From Sinomonas sp. ASV322 (GTDB lineage Bacteria; Actinomycetota; Actinomycetes; Actinomycetales; Micrococcaceae), in NCBI RefSeq assembly GCF_030908245.1, contig NZ_JAVFJJ010000010.1, positions 62,001-126,000 on the forward strand: a DNA stretch of 64,000 nucleotides, in the 5' to 3' direction. Below are positions 56,329 through 64,000 of this stretch, one piece after another. Each line of letters starts with the position of its first letter. The first letter of the stretch is position 1. The notes beneath the pieces were generated by a model. That model searched no databases and had not been told where the DNA came from. It saw nothing but the letters and a program-made list of their open reading frames with translations. Both the position numbers and the translations under genes were made by a program.

Positions 56329-57870
56329 TCAGTGGCAATCCGGGATCGTCACCGACGCGGCCGAGCGACCGAAGTCGAGCCGCGCTGCGTCCGAGGACTG
56401 CAGGAAGCCGACGCTGAACGCAGAGACCGAGTGGGCGCGCGGCACCTGGGTGCCAGCCGCCGTCGTGCACGTGCTCGTCTCCTGGTGGTTGACCTGAATC
56501 GACACGACCTGCGCCGCCGCCCCGAAGACCGGCTGCAGCATGTCGACGACCGACGACGTGAAGCCGAACTTGATCTTGTTGATCGCCAGGTCGAAGATGC
56601 CGTTGCCCGCGTCCGCGATGATCAGGTTGTACGCGGGACGGAACACCGTACCGACCGTGTTGCCCACGACGGAGAGGGTGTTGAGCGTCGTGGCGAGGGT
56701 CGTGCCGAGGACGCTTCCCAGCGTTCCCGTGCTCGCGTTCGTGACGCGTGGCATCGTGCCCGTGACCGCCTGCTGGAGCGAGAAGCCCCACGTGAGGTTG
56801 ATCGTGTTCGTCGGGTTGAGCTGGTTGTTCCAGTTCAGGCCGATGTGCACGGCGTCGAGCGAGTGCTCGATCGTGCCGATCGCGATGTTCGTCGCATCGT
56901 GCATGAGGTCGTGCACGGTCGATGCGATGAGCGGGTAGTCCTTCGAGTTCACGAGCTCCTTGTCTGCCGGCTGGCTGTTGAGGCCGCCCGCGGGGATCTG
57001 GTCGAGGTGGACCGTGACTGTGCCCGTCGAGAAGTCTAGGGTCACGACCTTGTTCCGCGACGTGATCGGCTTGGCGAGGAACGCCGAGAAGACCTTGTCT
57101 CGCGTGTTCGACTGGACCGTCACCGTCGGGGTGAGCTTCGTCGTCCCCGCGAGGAGGCGGAGTGCCGTCAGGTTCAGGTTCTGATTGACGGTCTGCTCGA
57201 TGCTGCGGTCGACGGCGCCGAGGGCCTGATAGAGCTGGGCGGCGGCATCCTTCACGGCGGGCGAGCGGAACATCAGGTCGGCTTGGCCTACGCGGTACTG
57301 GTCAGGCTGCAGAACCCCGCTGACGAACTTCGTCTTCGACGCGAACGCCCCGAGCTGGAGCGTCGCCTGATCGACGAGGGCCGTTGGGAAGAGCCGCCGA
57401 CCGCCCGCCGACAGGAGGTCGATGGTGACCGGATCGGCCGGGTTGGTGCCCGGCTGGAACGTGAAGTTCTCCCCCACCGCGCCCGAGGCCGCGTCCGCGT
57501 CAGTCGCCGAGGTGACCGTGCTGCGCGACGTGAGGAGCCCGCCGCGGCTCGGGTGGACGATCGAGCTCAGCGGAACGCTCGTGCCGCCGATGGTGATGGA
57601 GCCGCTTACCGGCGAGCCGCCCGGGACGCGGCCCTCGTTCGGGCCCGGGTTGCCGGGATACTGAGCCGCGCTGCCGCCGACCGACGCCTGTTCATTCCCG
57701 CCGATGCTGAAGCTGACAGGTGCGGCGGATGCGCTCGGTCCGTTGCAATGGCAATCCGCGGCAAGGGCAGGCGTTGCGGTGCTGAGGGCCAAGGCCACGG
57801 CCGACGCCATGCCAAGCATTTTGACGCGGCGCGGCAGAGACAGCGCGCGGCGTCTTTCGATCTTGAACAT
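56329..57870 (-). CDS. secreted choice-of-anchor-G-like protein
   Basis: 513 residues. Signal peptide at about 1-38 (RRVKMLGMASAVALALSTATPALA) followed by ADCHCNG. The mature part is polar, rich in Ser, Thr, Asn and Gly, with QPADKELVNSKDYPLIASTVHDLMHDATNIAIGTIEHSLDAVHIGLNWN and a Cys-containing end (TCTTAAG, IPDCH). The pattern recalls the choice-of-anchor G family of actinobacterial surface proteins; this member has no visible membrane anchor or sorting motif. GAGGAG lies 8 nt before the ATG. It follows the giant repeat-protein gene on the same strand, behind a strong hairpin. Function unknown, probably envelope-associated. Confidence 0.75.
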   Translation of the reverse strand: MFKIERRRALSLPRRVKMLGMASAVALALSTATPALAADCHCNGPSASAAPVSFSIGGNEQASVGGSAAQYPGNPGPNEGRVPGGSPVSGSITIGGTSVPLSSIVHPSRGGLLTSRSTVTSATDADAASGAVGENFTFQPGTNPADPVTIDLLSAGGRRLFPTALVDQATLQLGAFASKTKFVSGVLQPDQYRVGQADLMFRSPAVKDAAAQLYQALGAVDRSIEQTVNQNLNLTALRLLAGTTKLTPTVTVQSNTRDKVFSAFLAKPITSRNKVVTLDFSTGTVTVHLDQIPAGGLNSQPADKELVNSKDYPLIASTVHDLMHDATNIAIGTIEHSLDAVHIGLNWNNQLNPTNTINLTWGFSLQQAVTGTMPRVTNASTGTLGSVLGTTLATTLNTLSVVGNTVGTVFRPAYNLIIADAGNGIFDLAINKIKFGFTSSVVDMLQPVFGAAAQVVSIQVNHQETSTCTTAAGTQVPRAHSVSAFSVGFLQSSDAARLDFGRSAASVTIPDCH

Positions 57871-57932
57871 TGTGAGAACTCCTCTTAGTCGAGTGAAAAG
57901 CACTGCCGAATACGGGCGATTGGGAAGGCACG

Positions 57933-57969
57933 ATCTGGCTGGCCCGGCGCAGGGCCGGGCCAGCCAGAT
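57933..57969 (-). terminator. 16-bp hairpin terminator of the giant repeat-protein gene
   Basis: ATCTGGCTGGCCCGGC (57933-57948) pairs perfectly with GCCGGGCCAGCCAGAT (57954-57969), 5-nt loop, starting 3 nt after the stop codon. The minus-strand sequence after it is CGTGCCTTCCCAATCG, which shares CTTCCCAATC with the 87-bp element, but no full copy is present. Confidence 0.85.
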
Positions 57970-57972
57970 ACC

Positions 57973-60900
57973 TCAGGCGCGCTGACGGCGTCCGAAGGCG
58001 AGCAGCGGAACACCACTGGCAAGCAGGAGCGCTCCCGCCGTGAGCGGGCCGGAGGGATCTCCGCCTGTCATGGCGAGGAACGGACCCTGCTCGCCGATTC
58101 CGCTGGCGGAATTGCCGTTCAGGGCGGAATTCCCTGCGCCAAATGGGCTCTCCGCGCCTGTTCCGGCCAGAGCGCTGAACCCGGACGTCGGGTACACGGT
58201 GCCCTGGACATTCACGTGAGCTCCGCCGAAGGCGACGTCGCCGGGAACGCCGGCACCGGATGCACGGCCAGTGGCGGCCTCAGGCTGCCCGCCGGACGCC
58301 GCCGCGTCTGGGGTGGTGCCGCCCGGCGTCGTCGTGCCCGGTGTGGTGGCACCTGGGGCGGTGGCACCTGGGGTGACGTCGCCCGGCGTCGTGCTTCCCG
58401 GTGCCGATCCGCTCGGGGTCGTGCCGGCCGGCGTCGTGCTCTGCTGCGGAATGGCGCCGCCGCCCAAAGCCGAAGGCGACCCCACACCCAACGCGCTCGG
58501 CGCGGCGAAGGCTGCTGGTGCGGCCGCGTTCGAGATCGTGCTCAGGGCAGATTCCGTCGCGGCAAGCGGGGTGCCGAGTGCGCTTCCGAGGTTCGTCGGG
58601 TCGCTCGCAATCTGGCCAACCGTGGAAGGGACCGCCGCGACCAAGGCTCCGGCCGCCGACGCGACGGCGCCGAGGACGTCGGCCGGCTGCGAACCGGTCG
58701 GCGTCCCAGCCGGAACCGAACCCGTCGGCACACTGCCCGGCGTACCGCCCGGGAGCGTACCTGTCGGCGAACCACCCGGGAGCGAACCCGTCGGCGAACC
58801 ACCCGTCGGCGTGCCGCTGGGGGTACCGCCCGGGGTACCGCCCGGCAGCGAACCTGGGAGCGAACCCGTCGGGTTGCCGCCCTGCAGCGAACCCGGGAGC
58901 GAGCCGCCCGGCAGACCACCCGGCAGCGAACCCGGGAGCGAGCCGCCCGGCAGACCACCCGGGACCGAACCCGTCGGCGAACCGCCCGGGAGCGAGCCGC
59001 CCGGGAGCGTGCCTATCGGGTTGCCGCCCGGCAGACCACCCGAGACCGAACCCGTCGGCGAACCACCCGGAAAACCACCCGGGACCGTACCGCCCGGAAG
59101 CGAACCCGTGGGCAAACCACCCGGCAGCGAACCCGTCGGCGTGCCGCTGGGGGTACCGCCCGGGGTACCGCCCGGGAGCGAACCCGGCAGACCGCCCGGC
59201 AGCGAACCCGTCGGCGAACCACCCGGCAGCGTGCCGCTTGGGGTACCGCCCGGGAGCGAACCAATCGGGTTGCCGCCCGGGAGACCACCCGGCAGCGTGC
59301 CACCCGGGAGTGAGCCCGTCGGGATGCCGCCCGTCGGCAAACCACCCGGCAGCGAACCACCCGGGAGCGAGCCCGGGAGCGAGCCCGTCGGCGTACCGCC
59401 CGGGAGCGTGCCTGTCAGGTTGCCGCCCGGCAGACCACCCGGGACCGAGCCCGCCGGGTTACCACCCGGGAGCGAACCCGTCGGCGAACCACCCGGCAGA
59501 CCACCCGGGAGCGAACCCGTCGGCGAACCACCCGGCAGACCACCCGGGAGCGAGCCCGTCGGCGTACCGCCCGGGAGCGTGCCTGTCGGGTTGCCGCCCG
59601 GCAGACCACCCGGGACCGAGCCCGCCGGGTTACCACCCGGGAGCGAACCCGTCGGCGAACCACCCGGGAGCGTACCCGGAAGCGAACCCGTCGGCGAACC
59701 ACCCGGGAGCGTACCCGGAAGCGAACCCGTCGGCGAACCACCCGGGAGCGTACCCGGAAGCGAACCCGTCGGCGTACCGCTCGGGACCGTACCGCCCGGG
59801 AGCGTGCCTGTGGGGTTGCCGCCCGGCAGACCACCCGGGACCGAGCCCGCCGGGTTACCACCCGGGAGCGAACCCGTCGGCGAACCACCCGGCAGACCAC
59901 CCGGGAGCGTACCGCCCGGGAGTGAGCCCGTCGGGATGCCGCCCGGCAGCGAACCACCCGGCAGCGAACCCGGGAGCGAGCCCGTCGGCGTACCGCCCGG
60001 GAGCGAACCCGTCGGCGAACCACCCGGCAGACCACCCGGGACCGAGCCCGTCGGCGAACCGCCCGGGAGCGAACCCGTCGGCGAACCACCCGGCAGACCA
60101 CCCGGGAGCGTACCGCCCGGGAGTGAGCCCGTCGGGATGCCGCCCGTCGGCGAACCACCCGGGACCGAGCCAATCGGGATGCCGCCCGGGACCGAGCCAA
60201 TCGGGGTACCGCCCGGGACCGAGCCAATCGGGGTACCGCCCGGGAGCGTGCCAATCGGGGTACCGCCCGGCAGACCACCCGGGACCGAGCCCGTCGGGAT
60301 GCCGCCCGGGAGCGTACCGCCCGGAAGCGAACCCGTCGGCAAACCACCCGGCAGCGAACCCGTCGGCGAACCGCCCGTCGGCGTACCGCTCGGGAGCGTA
60401 CCGCCCGGGAGCGTACCGCCCGGGAGCGTACCGCCCGGGAGCGTACCGGTCGGGACCGAGCCCGTCGGCGAACCGCCCGGGAGCGTACCGCCCGGGAGCG
60501 AACCCGTCGGCAAACCACCCGGCAGCGAACCACCCGGCAGCGAACCCGGGAGCGAGCCCGTCGGCGCACCGCCCGGGAGCGTGCCTGTCGGGTTGCCGCC
60601 CGGCAGACCACCCGGGACCGAGCCCGCCGGGTTACCACCCGGGAGCGAACCCGTCGGCGAACCACCCGGCAGACCACCCGGGAGCGTGCCACCCGGGAGC
60701 GAACCCGTCGGCGAACCACCCGGCAGCGAACCCGGCAGCGTGCCCGTCGGGTTACCGCCTGGCAGACCACTCGGGAGCGAACCCGTCGGCAAACCACCCG
60801 GCAGCGAACCCGTCGGCAAACCGCCCGTCGGCGTGCCGCTGGGGGTACCGCCCGGGAGCGTACCGGTCGGGACCGAGCCCGTCGGCGTACCGCCCGGGAC

Positions 60901-63900
60901 CGAGCCCGCCGGGTTACCACCCGGGAGCGAACCCGTCGGCGAACCACCCGGGAGCGTACCCGGGAGCAGACCGCCCGGCAGCGAACCCGTCGGCGAACCA
61001 CCCGGCAGCGAACCCGGGAACGAACCCGTCGGCGAACCACCCGGGAGCGTACCCGGGAGCAGACCGCCCGGCAGCGAACCCGTCGGCGAACCACCCGGCA
61101 GCGAACCCGGGAGCGAGCCCGTCGGCGTACCGCCCGGGAGTGTACCGCCCGGGAGCGTGCCTGTGGGGTTGCCGCCCGGCAGACCACCCGGGACCGAGCC
61201 CGCCGGGTTACCACCCGGGAGCGAACCCGTCGGCAAACCACCCGGCAGCGAGCCCGTCGGGTTGCCGCCCGGCAGACCACCCGGGACCGAGCCCGACGGG
61301 TTACCACCCGGGAGCGAACCCGTCGGCGAACCACCCGGCAGACCACCCGGGAGCGTACCGCCCGGGAGTGAGCCCGTCGGGACGCCGCCCGTCGGCAAAC
61401 CACCCGGCAGCGAACCACCCGGCAGCGAACCCGTCGGGATGCCGCCCGGGAGCGTGCCACCCGGGAGTGAGCCCGTCGGGATGCCGCCCGGCAGCGAACC
61501 CGTCGGCGAACCACCCGGCAGCGAACCCGGCAGCGTGCCCGTCGGGTTACCGCCCGGCAGACCACTCGGGAGCGAACCGCCCGGCAGCGAACCTGGGAGC
61601 GAGCCCGTCGGGATGCCGCTCGGGAGCGTACCGCCCGGGAGCGTGCCTGTCGGGTTGCCGCCCGGCAGACCACCCGGGACCGAGCCCGCCGGGTTACCAC
61701 CCGGGAGCGAACCCGTCGGCGTACCGCCCGGGAGCGAGCCCGTCGGAAGCGAGCCCGTCGGGAGCGAACCGCCCGGAAGCGAACCCGGCAGACCACCCGG
61801 GAGCGAACCCGGCAGACCACCCGGGAGCGAACCCGTCGGGTTCTGGCCGAGTAGGCCCTCAACAGTGTTCAGCACCATCTCGGGCAAAGAGGATACGAGG
61901 CCAAGAAGGTCCGTGGTCCCGCTGAGCTGCCCGGGCTGCGAACCGGTGGGCATGCCACCCAGGAGCGAACCCGTCGGGAGCGAGCCAATCTGGTTGCCGC
62001 CCGGCAGTGTACCCGTCGGCGAACCACCCGGTACCGAGCCCGTCGGCAAACCGCCCTGCAGCGTACCCGTTGGGAGCGTGCCCGTCGGCAAACCACCCGG
62101 GAGCAGACCGCCCGTCAGCGAACCCGTCGGGAGGGTGCCCGACGGCAAACCGCCCGGGAGCGAACCCGTCGGGAGCGAGCCAATCGGGGTACCGCCCGGC
62201 AGACCACCCGGGAGCGAACCCGTCGGGAGCGAGCCCGTCTGCGAACCGCCCGGCAGACCACCCGGGAGCGTACCCGTCGGCAAACCACCCGGCAGCGAGC
62301 CAATCGGGATGCCGCCCGGCAGCGAGCCAATCGGCGTCCCGCCCGGCAGCGAACCCGTCAGCGTCCCGCCCGGGAGCGAACCGGGCGGGAGCGAGCCAAT
62401 CGGGATGCCGCCCGGCAGCGAGCCAATCGGCGAACCGCCCGGCAGCGAACCCGTCAGCGTCCCGCCCGGGAGCGAACCGGGCGGGAGCGAGCCAATCGGG
62501 ATGCCGCCCGGCAGCGAGCCAATCGGCGTCCCACCCGGGAGCGAACCCGTCGGGAGCAGACCACCCGGCAGCGAGCCAATCGGCGTCCCACCCGGGAGCG
62601 AACCCGTCGGGAGCAGACCACCCGGCAGCGAGCCAATCGGGGTACCGCCTGGCAAACCACCCGGGACCGAGCCCGTCGGGATGCCGCCCGGGAGCGTGCC
62701 ACCCGGGAGCGAGCCCGTCGGGGTACCGCCCGGCAGACCACCGGGGAGCGAGCCAATCTGGTTGCCGCCCGGCAGACCACCCGGGACCGAGCCCGTCGGG
62801 ATGCCGCCCGGGAGGGCGCTGACTGGAACCCCGGCGTTGCCGAGATCCGGCCCGGTCACGATCAGGTGAGGCGCCCCGCCCTGCGTCGGGACAGCGGCAT
62901 CGACATAGACATTCGTGCTGTCGGTGCCGATCCGATCTGTCGTTGAGGCCCCGCGAGGCCCGACCGTCAGATCCCAAACGTCCTTCACACCAGCGACATC
63001 CAGGTTCTTCCCGACACTCACCCCGCCATCAGGGGTAAGCCCCGCGCGAACCGTGCCCACACCCGGAACCGGCACCACAACACCAGCCGGAACTGCAGCG
63101 CCCGGAACCGACCCAGCCGGCGAACCGCCCGGCAGACCCGGAACACCAGGAAGGACACCACCCGGGAGGGAGCCGATCGGCGAACCCAGAGCCCCCGGGG
63201 TCACCCCGGGAACACTCGGAAGCAAACCCGTCGGGGTACCGCCCGGGAGACCCGGAACGCCGGGAGTGCTGGGGTTCCCCAGCGTGTTGCTGAGGTCGTT
63301 GACCACACCGTTCACCGCGGCCTCGGGACCACCCAAAAGCGACCCGGGGTCAACCGCCCCGCCGCCCGGAGTGACACCTGTACCCGGAAGCTGGTCGGTG
63401 CCCGGAAGCTGGCTCACACCGGGGAGCTGGCCGACCATCTGGCCGAGCGAGTTGACCGCCTGCTCAGCGGCAACCACCGGGGTTCCGAGTAGCGAACCCG
63501 GCTCGGTGATGCCCCCGCCCGGAAGCTGGCCACCGCCACTGCCCGGCAGCGCGCCAGGAATCTGGCCGATCGCGCCGTTGACCGGGTCGAGCACGATCGA
63601 CGGAAGTCCCCCCGGAATACCGCCACCCGGCGCACCCGGGATCCCGCCCGGAAGCGAACCGGTGCCGACACCAGGCAGACCGCCAAGGAGCGAGCCCGGA
63701 TCAAGACCCGGGACACCCGGAAGAACCCCACCTTGGAGCGGACCTGGAGTCCCGGGAGTCACGCCGGGCCTGCCCGGCAGCGAACCGGTCGGTGAACCCG
63801 GCGGACCCGGCAATGTGCCGCCCGAGGTGCCTGGAAGGACGCCACCCTGCAGACCCGGGACGCCCGGAAGGGCGCCGCCCGGGATTCCGGCGTTGCCGAG

Positions 63901-64000
63901 GTCGGGCCCCGTCACGAACAGGTGAGGCGCCCCGCCCTGCGTCGGGACGGCGGCATCGACATAGACATTCGTGCTGTCGGTGCCGATCCGATCCGTCGTC
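57973..64000 (-). CDS. giant Pro/Gly-repeat surface protein with LAxTG-type sorting signal (5' end outside window)
   Basis: At least 2009 residues; the frame is open to the window edge. Order (N to C): the end of a domain reading DRIGTDSTNVYVDAAVPTQG; a LPG-rich linker; a full copy of that roughly 100-residue domain (AGVVVPVPGVGTVRAGLTPDGGVSVGKNLDV...); about 1370 residues of PGGx/PTGSx repeats forming a PGGxPTGSL nonapeptide, broken once by a helical segment (DLLGLVSSLPEMVLNTVEGL); an Ala-rich region; and FLAMTG-GDPSGP, a hydrophobic helix and RRQRA at the C-terminus. LAMTG plus helix plus basic tail fits a class E sortase (LAxTG) anchor. Likely a wall-anchored extended fibre or adhesin. Confidence 0.85.
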   Translation of the reverse strand, partial: TTDRIGTDSTNVYVDAAVPTQGGAPHLFVTGPDLGNAGIPGGALPGVPGLQGGVLPGTSGGTLPGPPGSPTGSLPGRPGVTPGTPGPLQGGVLPGVPGLDPGSLLGGLPGVGTGSLPGGIPGAPGGGIPGGLPSIVLDPVNGAIGQIPGALPGSGGGQLPGGGITEPGSLLGTPVVAAEQAVNSLGQMVGQLPGVSQLPGTDQLPGTGVTPGGGAVDPGSLLGGPEAAVNGVVNDLSNTLGNPSTPGVPGLPGGTPTGLLPSVPGVTPGALGSPIGSLPGGVLPGVPGLPGGSPAGSVPGAAVPAGVVVPVPGVGTVRAGLTPDGGVSVGKNLDVAGVKDVWDLTVGPRGASTTDRIGTDSTNVYVDAAVPTQGGAPHLIVTGPDLGNAGVPVSALPGGIPTGSVPGGLPGGNQIGSLPGGLPGGTPTGSLPGGTLPGGIPTGSVPGGLPGGTPIGSLPGGLLPTGSLPGGTPIGSLPGGLLPTGSLPGGTPIGSLPGGIPIGSLPPGSLPGGTLTGSLPGGSPIGSLPGGIPIGSLPPGSLPGGTLTGSLPGGTPIGSLPGGIPIGSLPGGLPTGTLPGGLPGGSQTGSLPTGSLPGGLPGGTPIGSLPTGSLPGGLPSGTLPTGSLTGGLLPGGLPTGTLPTGTLQGGLPTGSVPGGSPTGTLPGGNQIGSLPTGSLLGGMPTGSQPGQLSGTTDLLGLVSSLPEMVLNTVEGLLGQNPTGSLPGGLPGSLPGGLPGSLPGGSLPTGSLPTGSLPGGTPTGSLPGGNPAGSVPGGLPGGNPTGTLPGGTLPSGIPTGSLPGSLPGGSLPSGLPGGNPTGTLPGSLPGGSPTGSLPGGIPTGSLPGGTLPGGIPTGSLPGGSLPGGLPTGGVPTGSLPGGTLPGGLPGGSPTGSLPGGNPSGSVPGGLPGGNPTGSLPGGLPTGSLPGGNPAGSVPGGLPGGNPTGTLPGGTLPGGTPTGSLPGSLPGGSPTGSLPGGLLPGTLPGGSPTGSFPGSLPGGSPTGSLPGGLLPGTLPGGSPTGSLPGGNPAGSVPGGTPTGSVPTGTLPGGTPSGTPTGGLPTGSLPGGLPTGSLPSGLPGGNPTGTLPGSLPGGSPTGSLPGGTLPGGLPGGSPTGSLPGGNPAGSVPGGLPGGNPTGTLPGGAPTGSLPGSLPGGSLPGGLPTGSLPGGTLPGGSPTGSVPTGTLPGGTLPGGTLPGGTLPSGTPTGGSPTGSLPGGLPTGSLPGGTLPGGIPTGSVPGGLPGGTPIGTLPGGTPIGSVPGGTPIGSVPGGIPIGSVPGGSPTGGIPTGSLPGGTLPGGLPGGSPTGSLPGGSPTGSVPGGLPGGSPTGSLPGGTPTGSLPGSLPGGSLPGGIPTGSLPGGTLPGGLPGGSPTGSLPGGNPAGSVPGGLPGGNPTGTLPGGTVPSGTPTGSLPGTLPGGSPTGSLPGTLPGGSPTGSLPGTLPGGSPTGSLPGGNPAGSVPGGLPGGNPTGTLPGGTPTGSLPGGLPGGSPTGSLPGGLPGGSPTGSLPGGNPAGSVPGGLPGGNLTGTLPGGTPTGSLPGSLPGGSLPGGLPTGGIPTGSLPGGTLPGGLPGGNPIGSLPGGTPSGTLPGGSPTGSLPGGLPGSLPGGTPGGTPSGTPTGSLPGGLPTGSLPGGTVPGGFPGGSPTGSVSGGLPGGNPIGTLPGGSLPGGSPTGSVPGGLPGGSLPGSLPGGLPGGSLPGSLQGGNPTGSLPGSLPGGTPGGTPSGTPTGGSPTGSLPGGSPTGTLPGGTPGSVPTGSVPAGTPTGSQPADVLGAVASAAGALVAAVPSTVGQIASDPTNLGSALGTPLAATESALSTISNAAAPAAFAAPSALGVGSPSALGGGAIPQQSTTPAGTTPSGSAPGSTTPGDVTPGATAPGATTPGTTTPGGTTPDAAASGGQPEAATGRASGAGVPGDVAFGGAHVNVQGTVYPTSGFSALAGTGAESPFGAGNSALNGNSASGIGEQGPFLAMTGGDPSGPLTAGALLLASGVPLLAFGRRQRA
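58720..62820 (-). repeat. coding 27-bp-period repeat array (PGGxPTGSL units)
   Basis: About 4.1 kb built from CCCGGxGGx and CCxACGGGxTCG-type blocks that encode PGGx (4 codons) and PTGSx (5 codons), mixed into 9-codon units. Units are near-identical at DNA level, with third-position and Thr/Asn/Ser/Leu/Ile variation at the x position. The array is interrupted at about 61830-61950 by non-repeat sequence. Expected to be unstable by recombination and prone to assembly error. Confidence 0.88.

Noticed and set aside
57901-57932. Fifth copy of the 87-bp element near CTTCCCAATCG
   Set aside because: Only about 10 bp match after the hairpin; the expected end would fall inside the next gene's leader and is not present. 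Kept as a partial resemblance only.
58720-62820. Possible CRISPR array or satellite-type non-coding repeat
   Set aside because: Units are contiguous without unique spacers, keep one reading frame over 4 kb, and are flanked in frame by non-repeat protein domains.
58271-62869. Plus-strand open frame of 1532 codons opposite the giant repeat gene, and another of 1174 codons (58401-61925)
   Set aside because: Stop-free frames arise because the 27-bp coding repeat has no stop in several frames. Translations are monotonous PPGSEPVG- or NHPGA-type repeats with no start context, while the minus-strand frame has non-repeat domains, an LAMTG signal and a terminator 3 nt after its stop.

Overview
The window is high-GC DNA with G/C-ending codons, frequent GTG and TTG starts, Tat and lipoprotein signals, and a surface protein ending in an LAxTG-type sorting signal. 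This points to a soil actinobacterium of the Micrococcaceae (Arthrobacter/Sinomonas type). That placement is inferred from gene content; no rRNA or tRNA gene, CRISPR array, insertion sequence or phage gene was found.

Layout. 1-16600: the 3' end of an S53 peptidase, an aldo/keto reductase, two MFS transporters, a CycA-like amino-acid permease, a PucR-type regulator divergent from alanine dehydrogenase, an NADPH-dependent FMN reductase, a flotillin with a short OB-like partner, YjdM, and a GlcD-like FAD oxidase divergent from a TetR regulator. 16600-18600: a decayed stretch with one frameshifted gene, one monooxygenase and the C-terminal stub of an M20-type amidase, bracketed by copies of an 87-bp repeat. 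19152-29497: a probable N-heterocycle or amide catabolic island, with two amidohydrolases, an orphan PDR-type reductase, an XRE-cupin regulator, an NMT1/THI5-like ABC importer, an FAD oxidase, a creatininase-family amidohydrolase and a PNPOx-family flavoenzyme. 29571-33856: an aminotransferase, a DUF1326/DUF2182 pair and a secreted subtilase. 34088-42132: an isomalto-oligosaccharide or dextrin operon (GH13 oligo-1,6-glucosidase, sugar ABC importer, GH66 enzyme) facing a ROK regulator. 42295-56199: NUDIX hydrolase, HEPN-like protein, multicopper oxidase, hydroxyacid dehydrogenase, 2H phosphoesterase, MarR regulator with a membrane protein, GH3 glucosidase with a TetR regulator, MmyB-like regulator, CPA1 antiporter and SDR. 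56329-64000: a secreted choice-of-anchor-G-like protein and a giant PGGxPTGSL-repeat surface protein that runs off the window.

Three families of intergenic repeats stand out: a fixed-length 87-bp element (four copies), a TCACGTCCCGCGGG palindrome family (five sites), and a CCTTCC-GTACGCGTAC-GGAAGG palindrome family. At least 13 genes show a -10-like hexamer (mostly TAnnnT) exactly 6-7 nt before the start codon with no usable ribosome-binding site, so leaderless mRNAs appear common. This spacing also decides several start codons.

The clearest functional units are alanine catabolism under a PucR regulator; oligosaccharide import followed by intracellular hydrolysis under ROK control; the catabolic island with its own palindromic operator; and the repeat-protein surface module.
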